DNA of 64,000 bases from Aerococcus viridans (GTDB lineage Bacteria; Bacillota; Bacilli; Lactobacillales; Aerococcaceae), in the NCBI RefSeq assembly GCF_002083135.2, contig NZ_NBTM02000001.1, positions 1,674,001 to 1,738,000 of the forward strand, in the 5' to 3' direction. A program made the translations under genes and the position numbers. Below the pieces are notes generated by a model. The model was not told the origin of the DNA and did not search any database. It was given only the letters and a program-made list of their open reading frames with translations. How positions within the stretch are numbered: the stretch's first letter is position 1; every line of letters starts with the position of its first letter. Shown here piece by piece: positions 20,278-29,790 of this stretch.

Positions 20278-21631
20278 TAAGAATTATTTAACCGTTAGCC
20301 AGTTAACGCAATATATCGCCACTAAGTTTGAAAAGGATCCTTATTTACATCAGGTCTACGTAACAGGTGAAGTATCAAACTTTAGAAAACGCGCTAAACA
20401 TCAGTACTTTTCCTTAAAAGATGACCATGCAGTATTATCTGGGGTCATGTTTGCCAATGCTTTTAACCAGCTGAAATTTGATTTAGAAGATGGGATGAAA
20501 GTCTTAGCAATTGGTCGTATCGGTGTTTTTAATGCGACTGGTCGTTACCAGTTGTATATTGACCACCTTGAGCCAGACGGTGTGGGTGCTCTCTACCAAC
20601 GCTATGAGCAATTAAAGAAACAGTTAACCGAAGAAGGCCTTTTTCATTTTGACCCTAAGCCGATTCCAAGATATCCAAAAAATATCGCAATTATTACATC
20701 GCCGTCAGGTGCTGTAATTAGAGATATTATTACAACCGTTAAGCGTCGGTACCCAATTGTACAATTGACCCTGTACCCGACTGCTGTTCAAGGCAAGCAC
20801 GCTGCTGACGAACTGATGAAGAATTTAGAACGTGTGTCCGCGCACGGTGACTATGATACAGTGATTATTGGCCGCGGTGGTGGATCAATTGAAGACTTGT
20901 GGCCTTTCAACGAGGAGAAGGTCGTTCGTGCGGTCCGGAAGATGGACATCCCTATTATTTCCTCAGTCGGCCATGAAACGGATACAACCCTCGTTGACTT
21001 TGCCAGCGATCAAAGAGCAGCCACACCAACAGCTGCTGCGGAAATTGCTACACCGGTTTTATCAGAAGAGTTGATTCGCATTCAAGAATTGCAGGCGCAA
21101 CTATATCGAGCACAGGTTAATCGTATACAATATTTAAATCAGCAATTACTAGAATATCAAAATGCTTATATTTTCCGCCAACCATTGCGGTTATATGAAG
21201 GCCACCAATTAAAATTAAAGAACTTACAGGCACAACTGGTTCAGTCGCAGGAAAGCTACTTGAAATCTCAAAAAGTTGCCGCACAGCACTTAGACCAAAG
21301 GCTAAACCAAACATCTCCTGCAATTACATTAGGCAATTACCGGACAAAATTACAATACATGCAACAGCAATTGATCAATAGTCAAAGCAACCAGGTAAGG
21401 TCTAAGGAATATCAATTGCAAAAAGCGATGTCTCAACTGGATCTTTTATCACCCCTAAAACGGATGAGTAAAGGTTTTGCTTATGTGACAAGTAAACAAG
21501 AACCAGTAAATACCATTACAAAAGTGGATATTGGTGATCCATTAGCTATTCAGCTGGCGGATGGCCGAATTACCGCGCAAATTACTGGTACAGACAAAAA
21601 ACAATTTTCTAAATTAAAAGGAGAATCATAG
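20270..21631 (+). CDS. xseA: Exodeoxyribonuclease VII large subunit
   Basis: 453 residues from TTG 20270 (MSDKNYLTVSQLTQYI), which overlaps the folD stop. The N-terminal OB-fold is at residues 1-100, the nuclease core has VIIGRGGGSIEDLWPFN and ISSVGHETDTTLVDFAS, then a long coiled-coil region (270-400) and a short C-terminal domain. With XseB it degrades single-stranded DNA to oligonucleotides. Start choice is supported by GAGGAAG upstream. Confidence 0.95.
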   Translation: MSDKNYLTVSQLTQYIATKFEKDPYLHQVYVTGEVSNFRKRAKHQYFSLKDDHAVLSGVMFANAFNQLKFDLEDGMKVLAIGRIGVFNATGRYQLYIDHLEPDGVGALYQRYEQLKKQLTEEGLFHFDPKPIPRYPKNIAIITSPSGAVIRDIITTVKRRYPIVQLTLYPTAVQGKHAADELMKNLERVSAHGDYDTVIIGRGGGSIEDLWPFNEEKVVRAVRKMDIPIISSVGHETDTTLVDFASDQRAATPTAAAEIATPVLSEELIRIQELQAQLYRAQVNRIQYLNQQLLEYQNAYIFRQPLRLYEGHQLKLKNLQAQLVQSQESYLKSQKVAAQHLDQRLNQTSPAITLGNYRTKLQYMQQQLINSQSNQVRSKEYQLQKAMSQLDLLSPLKRMSKGFAYVTSKQEPVNTITKVDIGDPLAIQLADGRITAQITGTDKKQFSKLKGES

Positions 21632-21877
21632 ATGGCTATCGATACCTCAAAACTATCGTTTGAAGAAGCGTTAGAAAAACTAGAAGCAATCGTCAATCAA
21701 TTACAATCTGGCGATATCAAATTAGAAGAATCAATGGATGCTTTTCAAGACGGCATGATTCTAAGCAAATATTGCAGCCAAACTTTAGAAAACGCTGAAG
21801 AAACAATGACAAAATTGATGACAGAAAACGGTCAATTAGAAGCATTTGAAGAACCAACGAGTCAAGGTGACCAGTAA
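21632..21877 (+). CDS. xseB: Exodeoxyribonuclease VII small subunit
   Basis: 81 residues with LSFEEALEKLEAIVNQLQSG and LEESMDAFQDGM, the helical hairpin of the family. Several copies wrap the coiled coil of XseA. AAAGGAG before ATG; starts at the base after the xseA stop. Confidence 0.95.
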   Translation: MAIDTSKLSFEEALEKLEAIVNQLQSGDIKLEESMDAFQDGMILSKYCSQTLENAEETMTKLMTENGQLEAFEEPTSQGDQ

Positions 21878-21878
21878 A

Positions 21879-22772
21879 ATGGATGCAGCTATTTTTATGG
21901 AAAACCAATTACCAGTCTTAGACGAAGCTATTTTGAAGTCTATTGATCAATTTGGTCACGCCCAACCTGGTCAATTGAAAGAATCAATGGTTTATTCATT
22001 AAATACAGGCGGTAAACGAATTCGACCGATGTTATTGTTGGCTACTTTAAAAGCGCTGGACGCTGACATTCAAACAGGGTTAAATACAGCTATTGCCTTA
22101 GAGTATATCCATACGTATTCTTTAATTCACGATGACCTACCAGCGATGGACAATGACGATTACCGCCGGGGTAAACCGACTAACCATAAAGCCTTTGATG
22201 AAGCGACAGCTATTCTTGCTGGCGACTCACTGCTAACCGATGCATTTGCTTTAGTCGCAAATGACTCAAAAATCGAAAATCCACAAACGAAAGTGAATTT
22301 GATTGCTGAATTATCAAAAGCAGCCGGTTCCACCGGTATGATTGCCGGGCAAATCATGGACGTTAATTCAGAAGGCAAACAAGTTAATTTGCAATCAATG
22401 CAAAATATCCATAAGCGCAAAACTGGTGAATTGATCCGCTATGCTTTATTTGCAGGGGGACAAATCGCTGAGGCTTCTAGTGAAGTTGCTGCTTTATTAG
22501 ATGACTTTGCTTGGACATATGGGATTGCTTACCAAATCCAAAATGACTTACAAGAAGTGATGTGGACGGATGACGCGCGAGGTAAATTAAACCATTCTGA
22601 TGCAGAACTAGATAAAAATACGTACCCATCAATAATGGGTACTAATGGTGCCTTGACAGCTTTATCTGATAAAATAGAATCATGTAAAAGTATATTAGAC
22701 CAAATTCAAGAAATTGAACCAGCATTTGACGTAGAATTATTAGCTGGCTTCTTGAAATACTTAAAAATTTAA
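21879..22772 (+). CDS. ispA: Polyprenyl diphosphate synthase (farnesyl/geranyl type), atypical second Asp motif
   Basis: 297 residues from ATG 21879, one base after xseB. GGKRIRPML, the first Asp-rich motif HDDLPAMDNDD with two extra residues typical of IspA, and a Lys-Thr pair KRKTGEL are present. The second motif, usually DDxxD after FQ or YQ, reads YQIQNDLQE here: first Asp to Asn, last to Glu. It makes the C15 precursor of undecaprenyl phosphate and quinones. The absence of dxs behind it fits use of the mevalonate pathway. Confidence 0.9.
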   Translation: MDAAIFMENQLPVLDEAILKSIDQFGHAQPGQLKESMVYSLNTGGKRIRPMLLLATLKALDADIQTGLNTAIALEYIHTYSLIHDDLPAMDNDDYRRGKPTNHKAFDEATAILAGDSLLTDAFALVANDSKIENPQTKVNLIAELSKAAGSTGMIAGQIMDVNSEGKQVNLQSMQNIHKRKTGELIRYALFAGGQIAEASSEVAALLDDFAWTYGIAYQIQNDLQEVMWTDDARGKLNHSDAELDKNTYPSIMGTNGALTALSDKIESCKSILDQIQEIEPAFDVELLAGFLKYLKI

Positions 22773-22792
22773 CAGCAAAAAGGGGTGAATTA

Positions 22793-23608
22793 ATGGAGAA
22801 AGAAAGAGCGGATATTTTAGTCGTTCGCCAAGGATTAGCGGATTCGCGTGAAAAGGCCAAACGATTTATTATGGCGGGACAAATTTATACTGAAAAAGCC
22901 TTACGGGTGGATAAACCGGGTGAAAAGTTACCGGTAACGACGCAATTGACTTTAAAAGGGGAAGATGTGCCATATGTATCTCGTGGAGGCTTTAAATTAA
23001 TTAAAGCCATGGAGTCTTTTGACATCGACTTTACCGAGAAGAAAGTGCTAGATATTGGCTCATCAACTGGTGGATTTACAGATGTTGCCTTACAAAATGG
23101 GGCCAGTATGTCTTACGCCCTGGACGTTGGAACCAATCAACTAGACTGGAAATTACGTTCTGATGACAGAGTTGTGGTGATGGAACAAACGAATTTCCGT
23201 TATTCGAAGCCTGAAGACTTTGTAGCCGGACAACCAGATATCGCAACGATTGATGTATCCTTCATCTCTTTAGATTTGATTTTACCACCTTTACGCCCGA
23301 TTCTTAAATTCAATGGGCAAGTGGCTGCATTAGTAAAACCACAATTTGAAGCTGGTAAAGATAAAGTTGGTAAAAAAGGGATCGTTCGGGATAAAAAAGT
23401 CCATAGAGATGTGATTGAACATACCATGCAAACAGCAATTGGATTTGGTTACGATGTTTCAGGTTTAACTTATTCACCAATTACTGGTGGTACTGGGAAT
23501 ATTGAATTTTTAATGCTACTAACGAATACAGAAGGTGAGCCTGGCCAAATTGATCCCGCAATAAATATTGATGCGGTCATCGAAGAGGCCCATTCAGTGT
23601 TTCATTAA
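22793..23608 (+). CDS. tlyA: TlyA family rRNA 2'-O-methyltransferase / hemolysin-like
   Basis: 271 residues: S4 RNA-binding domain (about 1-65, RADILVVRQGLADSREKAKR) then an FtsJ-type methyltransferase with SAM motif LDIGSSTGGFTDVAL and KPQFEAG. In mycobacteria TlyA methylates 16S and 23S rRNA. Its place between ispA and recN is the usual one in Firmicutes (yqxC); the argR gene often found between tlyA and recN is absent. Confidence 0.92.
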   Translation: MEKERADILVVRQGLADSREKAKRFIMAGQIYTEKALRVDKPGEKLPVTTQLTLKGEDVPYVSRGGFKLIKAMESFDIDFTEKKVLDIGSSTGGFTDVALQNGASMSYALDVGTNQLDWKLRSDDRVVVMEQTNFRYSKPEDFVAGQPDIATIDVSFISLDLILPPLRPILKFNGQVAALVKPQFEAGKDKVGKKGIVRDKKVHRDVIEHTMQTAIGFGYDVSGLTYSPITGGTGNIEFLMLLTNTEGEPGQIDPAINIDAVIEEAHSVFH

Positions 23609-23647
23609 CGAGGGTATCTATAGAGTTAGATAAGGGGAGAGATGTAA

Positions 23648-25342
23648 ATGCTTCAGCATCTTACAATTAAAAATTTTGCAATTATAGAAGATTTAACAAT
23701 TGATTTTGATACAGGCATGACTGTCCTAACTGGTGAAACAGGTGCCGGGAAGTCCATTATTATTGATGCTGTTGGTTTGTTAGTCGGTGGTCGTGGATCT
23801 ATAGATTTCATTCGCTATGGTAGCGAGAAATTTGACCTACGAGGAATCTTTTACATGCCTGATTTATCTGAAGAAGGCCGCAATATATTGGCGGATAATA
23901 ATATTCCTTTCGATGATGCCCAATTGATGATTGTCCGTCAGTTAGATACCAATGGTAAAAATACAATCAAAGTTAATGGCGTATCCATGACTGTTAGCAT
24001 GCTCAAAGCTTTAGGTACACACATTGTAGATATCCATGGGCAAAATGAGCACCAGTCCTTAATGAACACAAGCAATCATATTCATTTGCTAGATCATTTT
24101 GATAAGCATGAAATTGCGCCTAAACTAGCTAGCTACCAAGAAGCTTATGCAGCATATAAAACTGCGAAAAAGCAATTAGATAGTCAAAACCTAAACGAGC
24201 AAGAAGCTGCCCAACGCGTTGATTTACTAAAATTCCAAATCAATGAAATTGAATCGGCGAATTTACAAGTGGGCGAAGACCAAGCTTTAATTAGTGAGCG
24301 TGACCAATTGCAAAATTTTCAAAAAATTGCTGATGCTTTAGGTGCAAGCAATAATTTGCTGTCTAATGCTGATTTGAATATTATCGATCTAGTTGGTCAA
24401 GTCATTGGTGAACTTGAAACCATACGTGATTTTGACACGACTTATAGTGATTTTTATGAACAAACAACGGGGACTTATTATGCCTTACAGGATTTAGCCT
24501 CAAGTATTTCAGACCAAGTAGATCAACTGCACTATGATCCTAATCGTTTAGATGATATCATTGAACGATTAGCGGTATATAAAAATCTGTCTCGTAAATA
24601 TGGGGACGATACTGAAGCCGTTCTAATCTATCTGGACAAGGCGAAAGAAGAGTTGAAGCAGATTGAAAACCGTGAGTCGAATCAACAAAAATTAAAGGAT
24701 GCAGTAAAAAAAGCGCAAGCAAATGCATTAGCCTTAGCAGAAGATTTATCTAAGAGTAGAAAATCTGCAATATCAGGTTTAGTGACGGCCATTGAAGGGC
24801 AGATGCGGGCGCTTTATATGGAGAAAGCCAAATTCCGCGTGGATATGTTTGCCCTGGATGAATTAGGACCCTATGGGATTGACGATGTCGCTTTTATGAT
24901 TGCCACTAACCTTGGTGAGCCATTTAAGCCGCTTGTTAAGGTCGCATCGGGCGGGGAGTTATCTAGGTTGATGTTAGCAATGAAAACTATTTTCCAAAAT
25001 GCATCAGGGGTAACTGCAATTATCTTTGATGAGGTGGATACGGGGGTATCTGGGCGTGTGGCTCAGGCTATTGCAACCAAGATGTTTGAAATTGCTCTTA
25101 AGGCTCAGGTATTATGTATTACGCATTTACCTCAAGTGGCATCGATGGCTGACCACCAATTGTTAATCTCTAAAGAGGAAAACAGCAACCGTACATATAC
25201 AAATGTACGATTACTAACAAATGAAGAACGGATAGACGAAGTCGCAAGAATGCTAACGGGTTCTAATATTACGGCAGTTGCCAAGGAAGCAGCGGCTGAA
25301 CAAATTGAAGAGGACCGACAATTTAAAGCGAACCTTCGCTAA
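23648..25342 (+). CDS. recN: DNA repair protein RecN
   Basis: 564 residues of an SMC-like ATPase: Walker A GETGAGKSIII at residues 31-41, a central coiled coil (about 155-370), signature VASGGELSRLMLAMK, Walker B IIFDEVDTGVSG and ITHLPQVASMADHQ. It acts early in double-strand break repair by joining DNA ends. ATG 23648 is preceded by GGGGAGAG. Full length. Confidence 0.96.
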   Translation: MLQHLTIKNFAIIEDLTIDFDTGMTVLTGETGAGKSIIIDAVGLLVGGRGSIDFIRYGSEKFDLRGIFYMPDLSEEGRNILADNNIPFDDAQLMIVRQLDTNGKNTIKVNGVSMTVSMLKALGTHIVDIHGQNEHQSLMNTSNHIHLLDHFDKHEIAPKLASYQEAYAAYKTAKKQLDSQNLNEQEAAQRVDLLKFQINEIESANLQVGEDQALISERDQLQNFQKIADALGASNNLLSNADLNIIDLVGQVIGELETIRDFDTTYSDFYEQTTGTYYALQDLASSISDQVDQLHYDPNRLDDIIERLAVYKNLSRKYGDDTEAVLIYLDKAKEELKQIENRESNQQKLKDAVKKAQANALALAEDLSKSRKSAISGLVTAIEGQMRALYMEKAKFRVDMFALDELGPYGIDDVAFMIATNLGEPFKPLVKVASGGELSRLMLAMKTIFQNASGVTAIIFDEVDTGVSGRVAQAIATKMFEIALKAQVLCITHLPQVASMADHQLLISKEENSNRTYTNVRLLTNEERIDEVARMLTGSNITAVAKEAAAEQIEEDRQFKANLR

Positions 25343-25361
25343 TACTAGGAGGAGTGGGTGG

Positions 25362-26312
25362 ATGAAGCCTAAAATGATAGTGATTGCTGGGCCTACGGGT
25401 GTAGGGAAGACCAGTTTATCTTTAAAATTAGCCAAAAATTTTAATGGCGAAATTATTAACGGTGATTCCATGCAAATCTACCAAAATCTAGATATCGGGA
25501 CAGCAACACCGACTGAAAGTGAGCAAGCGCAAGCTGTCCATCATTTAGTTTCCTATGTTAAAGTGGACGAGGAATACTCAGCTTCCCGCTTTAAAGAGGA
25601 TGCTAAGTCGGCTATGGAGGCTATTTTGGCAAAAGGAAAAGTCCCTATATTAGTGGGGGGAACTGGCTTATACCTAGAATCCTTTATATATGACTTATCC
25701 TTGGGTGGTAAAGATTTGGAACATCCTGAATTCCGTGCGCAAATGGAAACCTTAGCGCAAATGGAAGGGAATGAAGCAGTCTACCAGAAATTGGTTAATT
25801 TAGACCCTAAAGCTGCAGACCAAATTCATCCCAATAATTTACGTAGAGTCATTCGGGCATTAGAAGTTGGGACTTTTTCGGACAGGCTATTTTCAGACCA
25901 ATCGGAAACGCATGAGAATCATGTGTCGCCTTATGACTTGCTGGTTATCGCTTTAAATGCGGACCGACAAGTCTTATACGAAAGAATCAATATGCGGGTC
26001 GATGATATGATTAACCAAGGGCTTATTGAAGAAACGAAATGGTTGTTGGCGCAAAACTTAGATGAGAATCAACAATCAATGAAAGCTATCGGCTATAAGG
26101 AATTATTCCCTTATATTCGAGGTGAAATGCCACTTGAATTAGCGCTTGAAGATTTAAAGCAAAATTCAAGAAGGTATGCCAAACGACAAATAACATGGAT
26201 CAAAAATCGATTAACAGATGCGCATTGGCTAGATTTAGTGACGCATCCTGAGAATTTGCAGCAGGTATTAAAGCTAGTAGAAGATTTTTTAAATGTGACT
26301 AGTTTGCCTTAA
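25362..26312 (+). CDS. miaA: tRNA dimethylallyltransferase
   Basis: 316 residues from ATG 25362, behind AGGAGGAG; a longer frame starting inside recN is rejected. P-loop IAGPTGVGKTSLS, NGDSMQIYQNLDIGTATP, PILVGGTGLYLES and KRQITWIKNR all fit MiaA. It adds the isopentenyl group to A37 of tRNAs reading UNN codons. hflX follows, as in many bacteria. Confidence 0.95.
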   Translation: MKPKMIVIAGPTGVGKTSLSLKLAKNFNGEIINGDSMQIYQNLDIGTATPTESEQAQAVHHLVSYVKVDEEYSASRFKEDAKSAMEAILAKGKVPILVGGTGLYLESFIYDLSLGGKDLEHPEFRAQMETLAQMEGNEAVYQKLVNLDPKAADQIHPNNLRRVIRALEVGTFSDRLFSDQSETHENHVSPYDLLVIALNADRQVLYERINMRVDDMINQGLIEETKWLLAQNLDENQQSMKAIGYKELFPYIRGEMPLELALEDLKQNSRRYAKRQITWIKNRLTDAHWLDLVTHPENLQQVLKLVEDFLNVTSLP

Positions 26313-26351
26313 TTTGTATTTATTCAGATTTTCGGTCCAGAAGGAGGAAGT

Positions 26352-27584
26352 ATGCAACAAGTTTTATTAGCAGCAGTTCAGACACCTGACATTAGTGACC
26401 GCCAATTTGATATGCAAATTGAAGAGTTAGAGGAGTTAGTGAATACGGCAGGGGGAGAAGTGGTTGGGCTCGTTTCACAAAAACGGGAAAGATTTGACAC
26501 AAGAACCCTAATTGGAAAGGGGAAAGTGGAAGAATTGGCCATGCATGCAGATGCAAATGAAGCTGATTTAATCATTTTCTACCAGCAATTAACGCCGTCA
26601 CAAAATAACAACCTACAACAGGCAGTAGATTTCCCAGTGATTGACCGGATTCAATTAATTTTGGATATTTTCGCTATGCGGGCAACATCAAAAGAAGGTA
26701 AATTGCAAGTTGCCTTAGCACAGAACGAATACCTATTACCGCGTTTAGCAGGGAATTACAATGCCCTATCTAGGCTTGGTGGGGGGATTGGGACGAGAGG
26801 TCCTGGTGAAACGAAAATTGAGCAAGATCGTCGGGTGCTTCGTAACGAGATTCAACGCATCAAGGGTGAGTTGAAAGAAGTAGAGAAGCACCGTAGTCGG
26901 ACTCGTGAGAACCGGGAAAAGGGTGCTATATTCCAATTGGGCTTAATTGGCTATACCAATGCCGGCAAGTCAACAATTACAAACGCCTTGACCCACGCGG
27001 ATACCTTGGAAGAAAACCAATTATTCGCCACCTTAACTCCCTTAACACGGGTATTTTCACTCAACAATCATTTCCAAATGTCCATTACGGATACGGTAGG
27101 ATTCATACAAGATTTACCCCCACAAATTATCGATTCATTCCATTCAACCTTGGAAGAAAGTCGTCAGGTAGATTTGATGTTGATTGTGATTGATGCGTCA
27201 TCGCCGTATGCAAGCGAACATGAAGCGGTCGTCCTAGATACCTTGAAGCAATTAGATATGCTGGATATCCCACATCTATTCGTTTATAACAAGATGGATA
27301 AAGTAGCAAATACCAACCAAGCAATCTTGGCCTTTAATCAGCCAAACGTGCAGATTAGTGCCAAGTCTGAAGAAAGCATTGAAGAACTGTTAGCAGCCAT
27401 CGTCAATGAATTGAAAGACCAATATGATGAAGTTGAAATTGCTGTTTCACCGAGTCAAATCGGTAATTGGATGGGACTGCAAGACCATATTTATTTTGAA
27501 AAGATGGAATTTGACGAAGTGTCTCAGCAATATGAATTGCATTTATTTAAACCCAAATATTTACAATTGCCTAAGTCTGAGTAA
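26352..27584 (+). CDS. hflX: Ribosome-associated GTPase HflX
   Basis: 410 residues: N-terminal domain with GGGIGTRGPGETKIEQDRR, then GTPase motifs GYTNAGKST (G1), DTVGFIQDLP (G3) and NKMD (G4). It splits or rescues stalled ribosomes under stress. AGAAGGAGGAAG before ATG 26352. Last protein gene of the run that began at folD. Confidence 0.95.
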   Translation: MQQVLLAAVQTPDISDRQFDMQIEELEELVNTAGGEVVGLVSQKRERFDTRTLIGKGKVEELAMHADANEADLIIFYQQLTPSQNNNLQQAVDFPVIDRIQLILDIFAMRATSKEGKLQVALAQNEYLLPRLAGNYNALSRLGGGIGTRGPGETKIEQDRRVLRNEIQRIKGELKEVEKHRSRTRENREKGAIFQLGLIGYTNAGKSTITNALTHADTLEENQLFATLTPLTRVFSLNNHFQMSITDTVGFIQDLPPQIIDSFHSTLEESRQVDLMLIVIDASSPYASEHEAVVLDTLKQLDMLDIPHLFVYNKMDKVANTNQAILAFNQPNVQISAKSEESIEELLAAIVNELKDQYDEVEIAVSPSQIGNWMGLQDHIYFEKMEFDEVSQQYELHLFKPKYLQLPKSE

Positions 27585-27591
27585 AATGCAC

Positions 27592-27619
27592 TTGACAGAT
27601 ATTGCTATCTTGGTATAAA
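27592..27619 (+). promoter_or_regulatory. Promoter of the tRNA-Arg gene
   Basis: TTGACA, 16 bases, TATAAA; 35 bases before the tRNA. Near-consensus, as expected for a stable RNA. Confidence 0.75.
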
Positions 27620-27653
27620 ATTTAATAGTTGTCATCTAAACATGACGGCTTTT

Positions 27654-27727
27654 GTTAGGATAGCTCAGCTGGATAGAGCAACGGTCTTCTAAACCGTAGG
27701 TCGTGGGTTCGAATCCCACTCTTAACA
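27654..27727 (+). tRNA. tRNA-Arg (anticodon TCT)
   Basis: A 74-base cloverleaf: acceptor arms GTTAGGA and TCTTAAC (one G-U), D arm TAGCTCAGCTGGATAGAGCA, anticodon stem ACGGT/ACCGT with loop CTTCTAA (TCT at 27688-27690), and T arm GTGGGTTCGAATCCCAC. Discriminator A; the CCA end is not encoded. It reads AGA/AGG. Confidence 0.97.
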
Positions 27728-27734
27728 TTAAGTG

Positions 27735-27782
27735 AAAACCGCTATATATCAACATTTAAGTGTTGGTGTATAGCGGTTTTTT
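27735..27782 (+). terminator. Terminator of tRNA-Arg, T-run shared with IS copy 2 target
   Basis: Perfect arms AAAACCGCTATA and TATAGCGGTTTT. The T-run is part of the 8-bp target GTTTTTTG duplicated by the IS, so the hairpin remains whole and a second T-run stands on the far side of the element. Confidence 0.88.
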
Positions 27783-27783
27783 G
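27776..27783 (+). repeat. Target-site duplication, left of IS copy 2
   Basis: GTTTTTTG is repeated at 29449-29456. Confidence 0.9.
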
Positions 27784-29448
27784 GGTTCTTTTACAAATAG
27801 TGTTGGTAAATAATTTCAAATATCGCGAATACGTTATTTAGTATTTATTAATATGTAAATGAGCTTCAAAGAGAAAAGCTATACACGATTATGTGTATGG
27901 CTTTTTTTTGCCCTTAGGCAAGAAGATTATTATGTTGTAGCAACAAGGTCTACGAAAATAGTAATAGTTTGGCAGGCCTTAGCTTGCCATTGCTTCATAA
28001 GTGGATGGCGCTGGGTTTGAATGTTTGTATTTTAGTTTGAATTGGACTAGTATTCTAGCGCGTAAATTAAAGAAATTAGCATGTCCGAAACCAGTACGCT
28101 TAATTAATTTAATCTTATTATTAATACCTTCGGTAGGTCCGTTTGAGACGGTATAAGTTAATGAATTATGGATATATGGTAAAAACTTCTGTAAAGTTCT
28201 GATAGTTCTTCTCGCACGTCGAGGCAAGGTTATTTTCCTTGTGCTCTTCAATATTTCATCAAATAGCTCAATGTTATGCGTAGAAATTGCGTACTTAAGC
28301 TCATTCATTAGAGTATATGTTACTAATAAATCCGGCGAAATATTCAATAAGAAATCAACAATGCGCTGTTCCGAAATTTCTTCACCAAATTGGCGAACAT
28401 AATATGTATCAGTGAAATTTAAGTCTTCAGCATTTTTTAGCAACAACTTCCATTGTTTTTTAAGTTTTCTGTAGTCAGATGGTCGGCTATCTTTCACGAT
28501 ATTCATAGCTTTAATACGAACAGAATTAATTGTCTCATTTAGTAACTTCACGATATGGAATCGATCAATTACAATCTTAGCATTAGGAAAACTAGTACGT
28601 ATTACTTCAAGATAGGGTGTATACAAATCGATAGAAACAGTTTTCACACTACTTCTAGCAGCCCAAGTAAAGGAAGCAAAGTAATCGATTAGAGAAGCTT
28701 GTTTCCGATCAACAATAATATCAATCAACCTTCTATTATGGGTGTCCACAAGGACAGCACTCATCGCATTGGCTACTCGATTAGTAGATTTAAACTCATC
28801 TATACCAAGGTTACTAGGCAGATAGTTTCCTTTTGGTGATAGTCCTTTACCAGCTTTCAGTAGAATCCTAGCGACTGTTGGAGACGACACGTGATATCGT
28901 TTAGCGATTAATCGCATGGATTGTGTTTCAACTAATTCTGAACTTATCTGACTTTTTATTGAGTTTGAGATACAGCAGTATTTCTGTACTAACGGTGTTT
29001 CAGCAATAAAGGTTTGCGCGCAATGTTTACAATAAAATCGTTGCTTCTTTAGTTTTAGCAATATCGGATTTGAAACTGAATTAGGTAATCTTATAATTGT
29101 AGGCTTAAACCCATGTTTAATCAGATCATGGCTTCCTGTATTCTTTACACCACATTGGATACAAGCCTTAGGCTTGTAGGTTAAGAAGCCTTCAACGACT
29201 ATATAATTCACATCTTGATACTTTTCAGTTGGGAGCAGAGTCATTCCCTCTGGTACACCAATTTGAATATTATTGTCGAGAATTCCGCAAAGTTGTTTTA
29301 TAATAGTTATATGGGACATGAATTTTCCTTCTTTCAGTATTCGTCGAGGTTTACTTGAAATAAGGATATCATGTCCTTTTTTTGCGTACACAAAAATAGT
29401 GCCGATGAGACTCAATTGAATCTCACCAACACTATTTATTATAGAACC
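27784..29448 (-). mobile_element. ISL3-family insertion sequence, copy 2 (1665 bp)
   Basis: Same length, ends, internal terminator (27874-27909) and transposase as copy 1, with only a handful of base differences. Flanked by its own 8-bp duplication, so it arrived by transposition and not by recombination with copy 1. Orientation is the same as copy 1, leaving 8.5 kb of housekeeping genes between two direct repeats. Confidence 0.95.
27979..29319 (-). CDS. ISL3 family transposase (copy 2)
   Basis: 446 residues, starting at ATG 29319 by the same reasoning as copy 1. It differs from copy 1 at four residues that I can count: Ile/Phe near residue 43, Asn/Asp in the central region, and Tyr/His and Pro/His near the C-terminus. 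None hits the DDE residues or the zinc cysteines. The His for Tyr change lies just behind the conserved EGINNKIKLIKRTGFG. Confidence 0.94.
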   Translation of the reverse strand: MSHITIIKQLCGILDNNIQIGVPEGMTLLPTEKYQDVNYIVVEGFLTYKPKACIQCGVKNTGSHDLIKHGFKPTIIRLPNSVSNPILLKLKKQRFYCKHCAQTFIAETPLVQKYCCISNSIKSQISSELVETQSMRLIAKRYHVSSPTVARILLKAGKGLSPKGNYLPSNLGIDEFKSTNRVANAMSAVLVDTHNRRLIDIIVDRKQASLIDYFASFTWAARSSVKTVSIDLYTPYLEVIRTSFPNAKIVIDRFHIVKLLNETINSVRIKAMNIVKDSRPSDYRKLKKQWKLLLKNAEDLNFTDTYYVRQFGEEISEQRIVDFLLNISPDLLVTYTLMNELKYAISTHNIELFDEILKSTRKITLPRRARRTIRTLQKFLPYIHNSLTYTVSNGPTEGINNKIKLIKRTGFGHANFFNLRARILVQFKLKYKHSNPAPSTYEAMAS

Positions 29449-29456
29449 GTTTTTTG
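29449..29456 (+). repeat. Target-site duplication, right of IS copy 2
   Basis: GTTTTTTG is identical to 27776-27783. Confidence 0.9.
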
Positions 29457-29500
29457 TTGAAAACTTTTTTTACCAACTAGTGGGGCTAAAAATGCATGAA

Positions 29501-29686
29501 TTAAATTTTTTTAAAGGTGTATTTATGTTCATTTTTAGTTACATGAGCATAAATATTTAATATAGCTTGGAAAATGGCTTCCTCTATTTTTTGATATTTG
29601 ACCTTGTTAGTACTTTTGCCTTTTTTCTCTTTGATACTCTTATTATTTCCGCTAATCACAGTGTCCATAATGGTAAATAATCTCAT
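29501..29686 (-). pseudogene. Possible 5' remnant of a TetR-type regulator
   Basis: A 61-residue frame. Residues 27-61 (KYQKIEEAIFQAILNIYAHV and following) resemble the first helix of TetR regulators, up to a Thr-Phe-Lys-Lys-Ile that would start the helix-turn-helix. It then stops at a TAA after a run of seven As. Lacks the rest of the helix-turn-helix and the ligand domain. Similarity is faint, and the frame may be chance. Confidence 0.2.
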
Positions 29687-29790
29687 TATGATATCAATAA
29701 CACATTACTATCAAGTTCGTAGCAATCAAATTCTCAATTATTTATTAGTCAACTGATAATAGGTATGTAGAAAATTCATTCAATTAAAGT

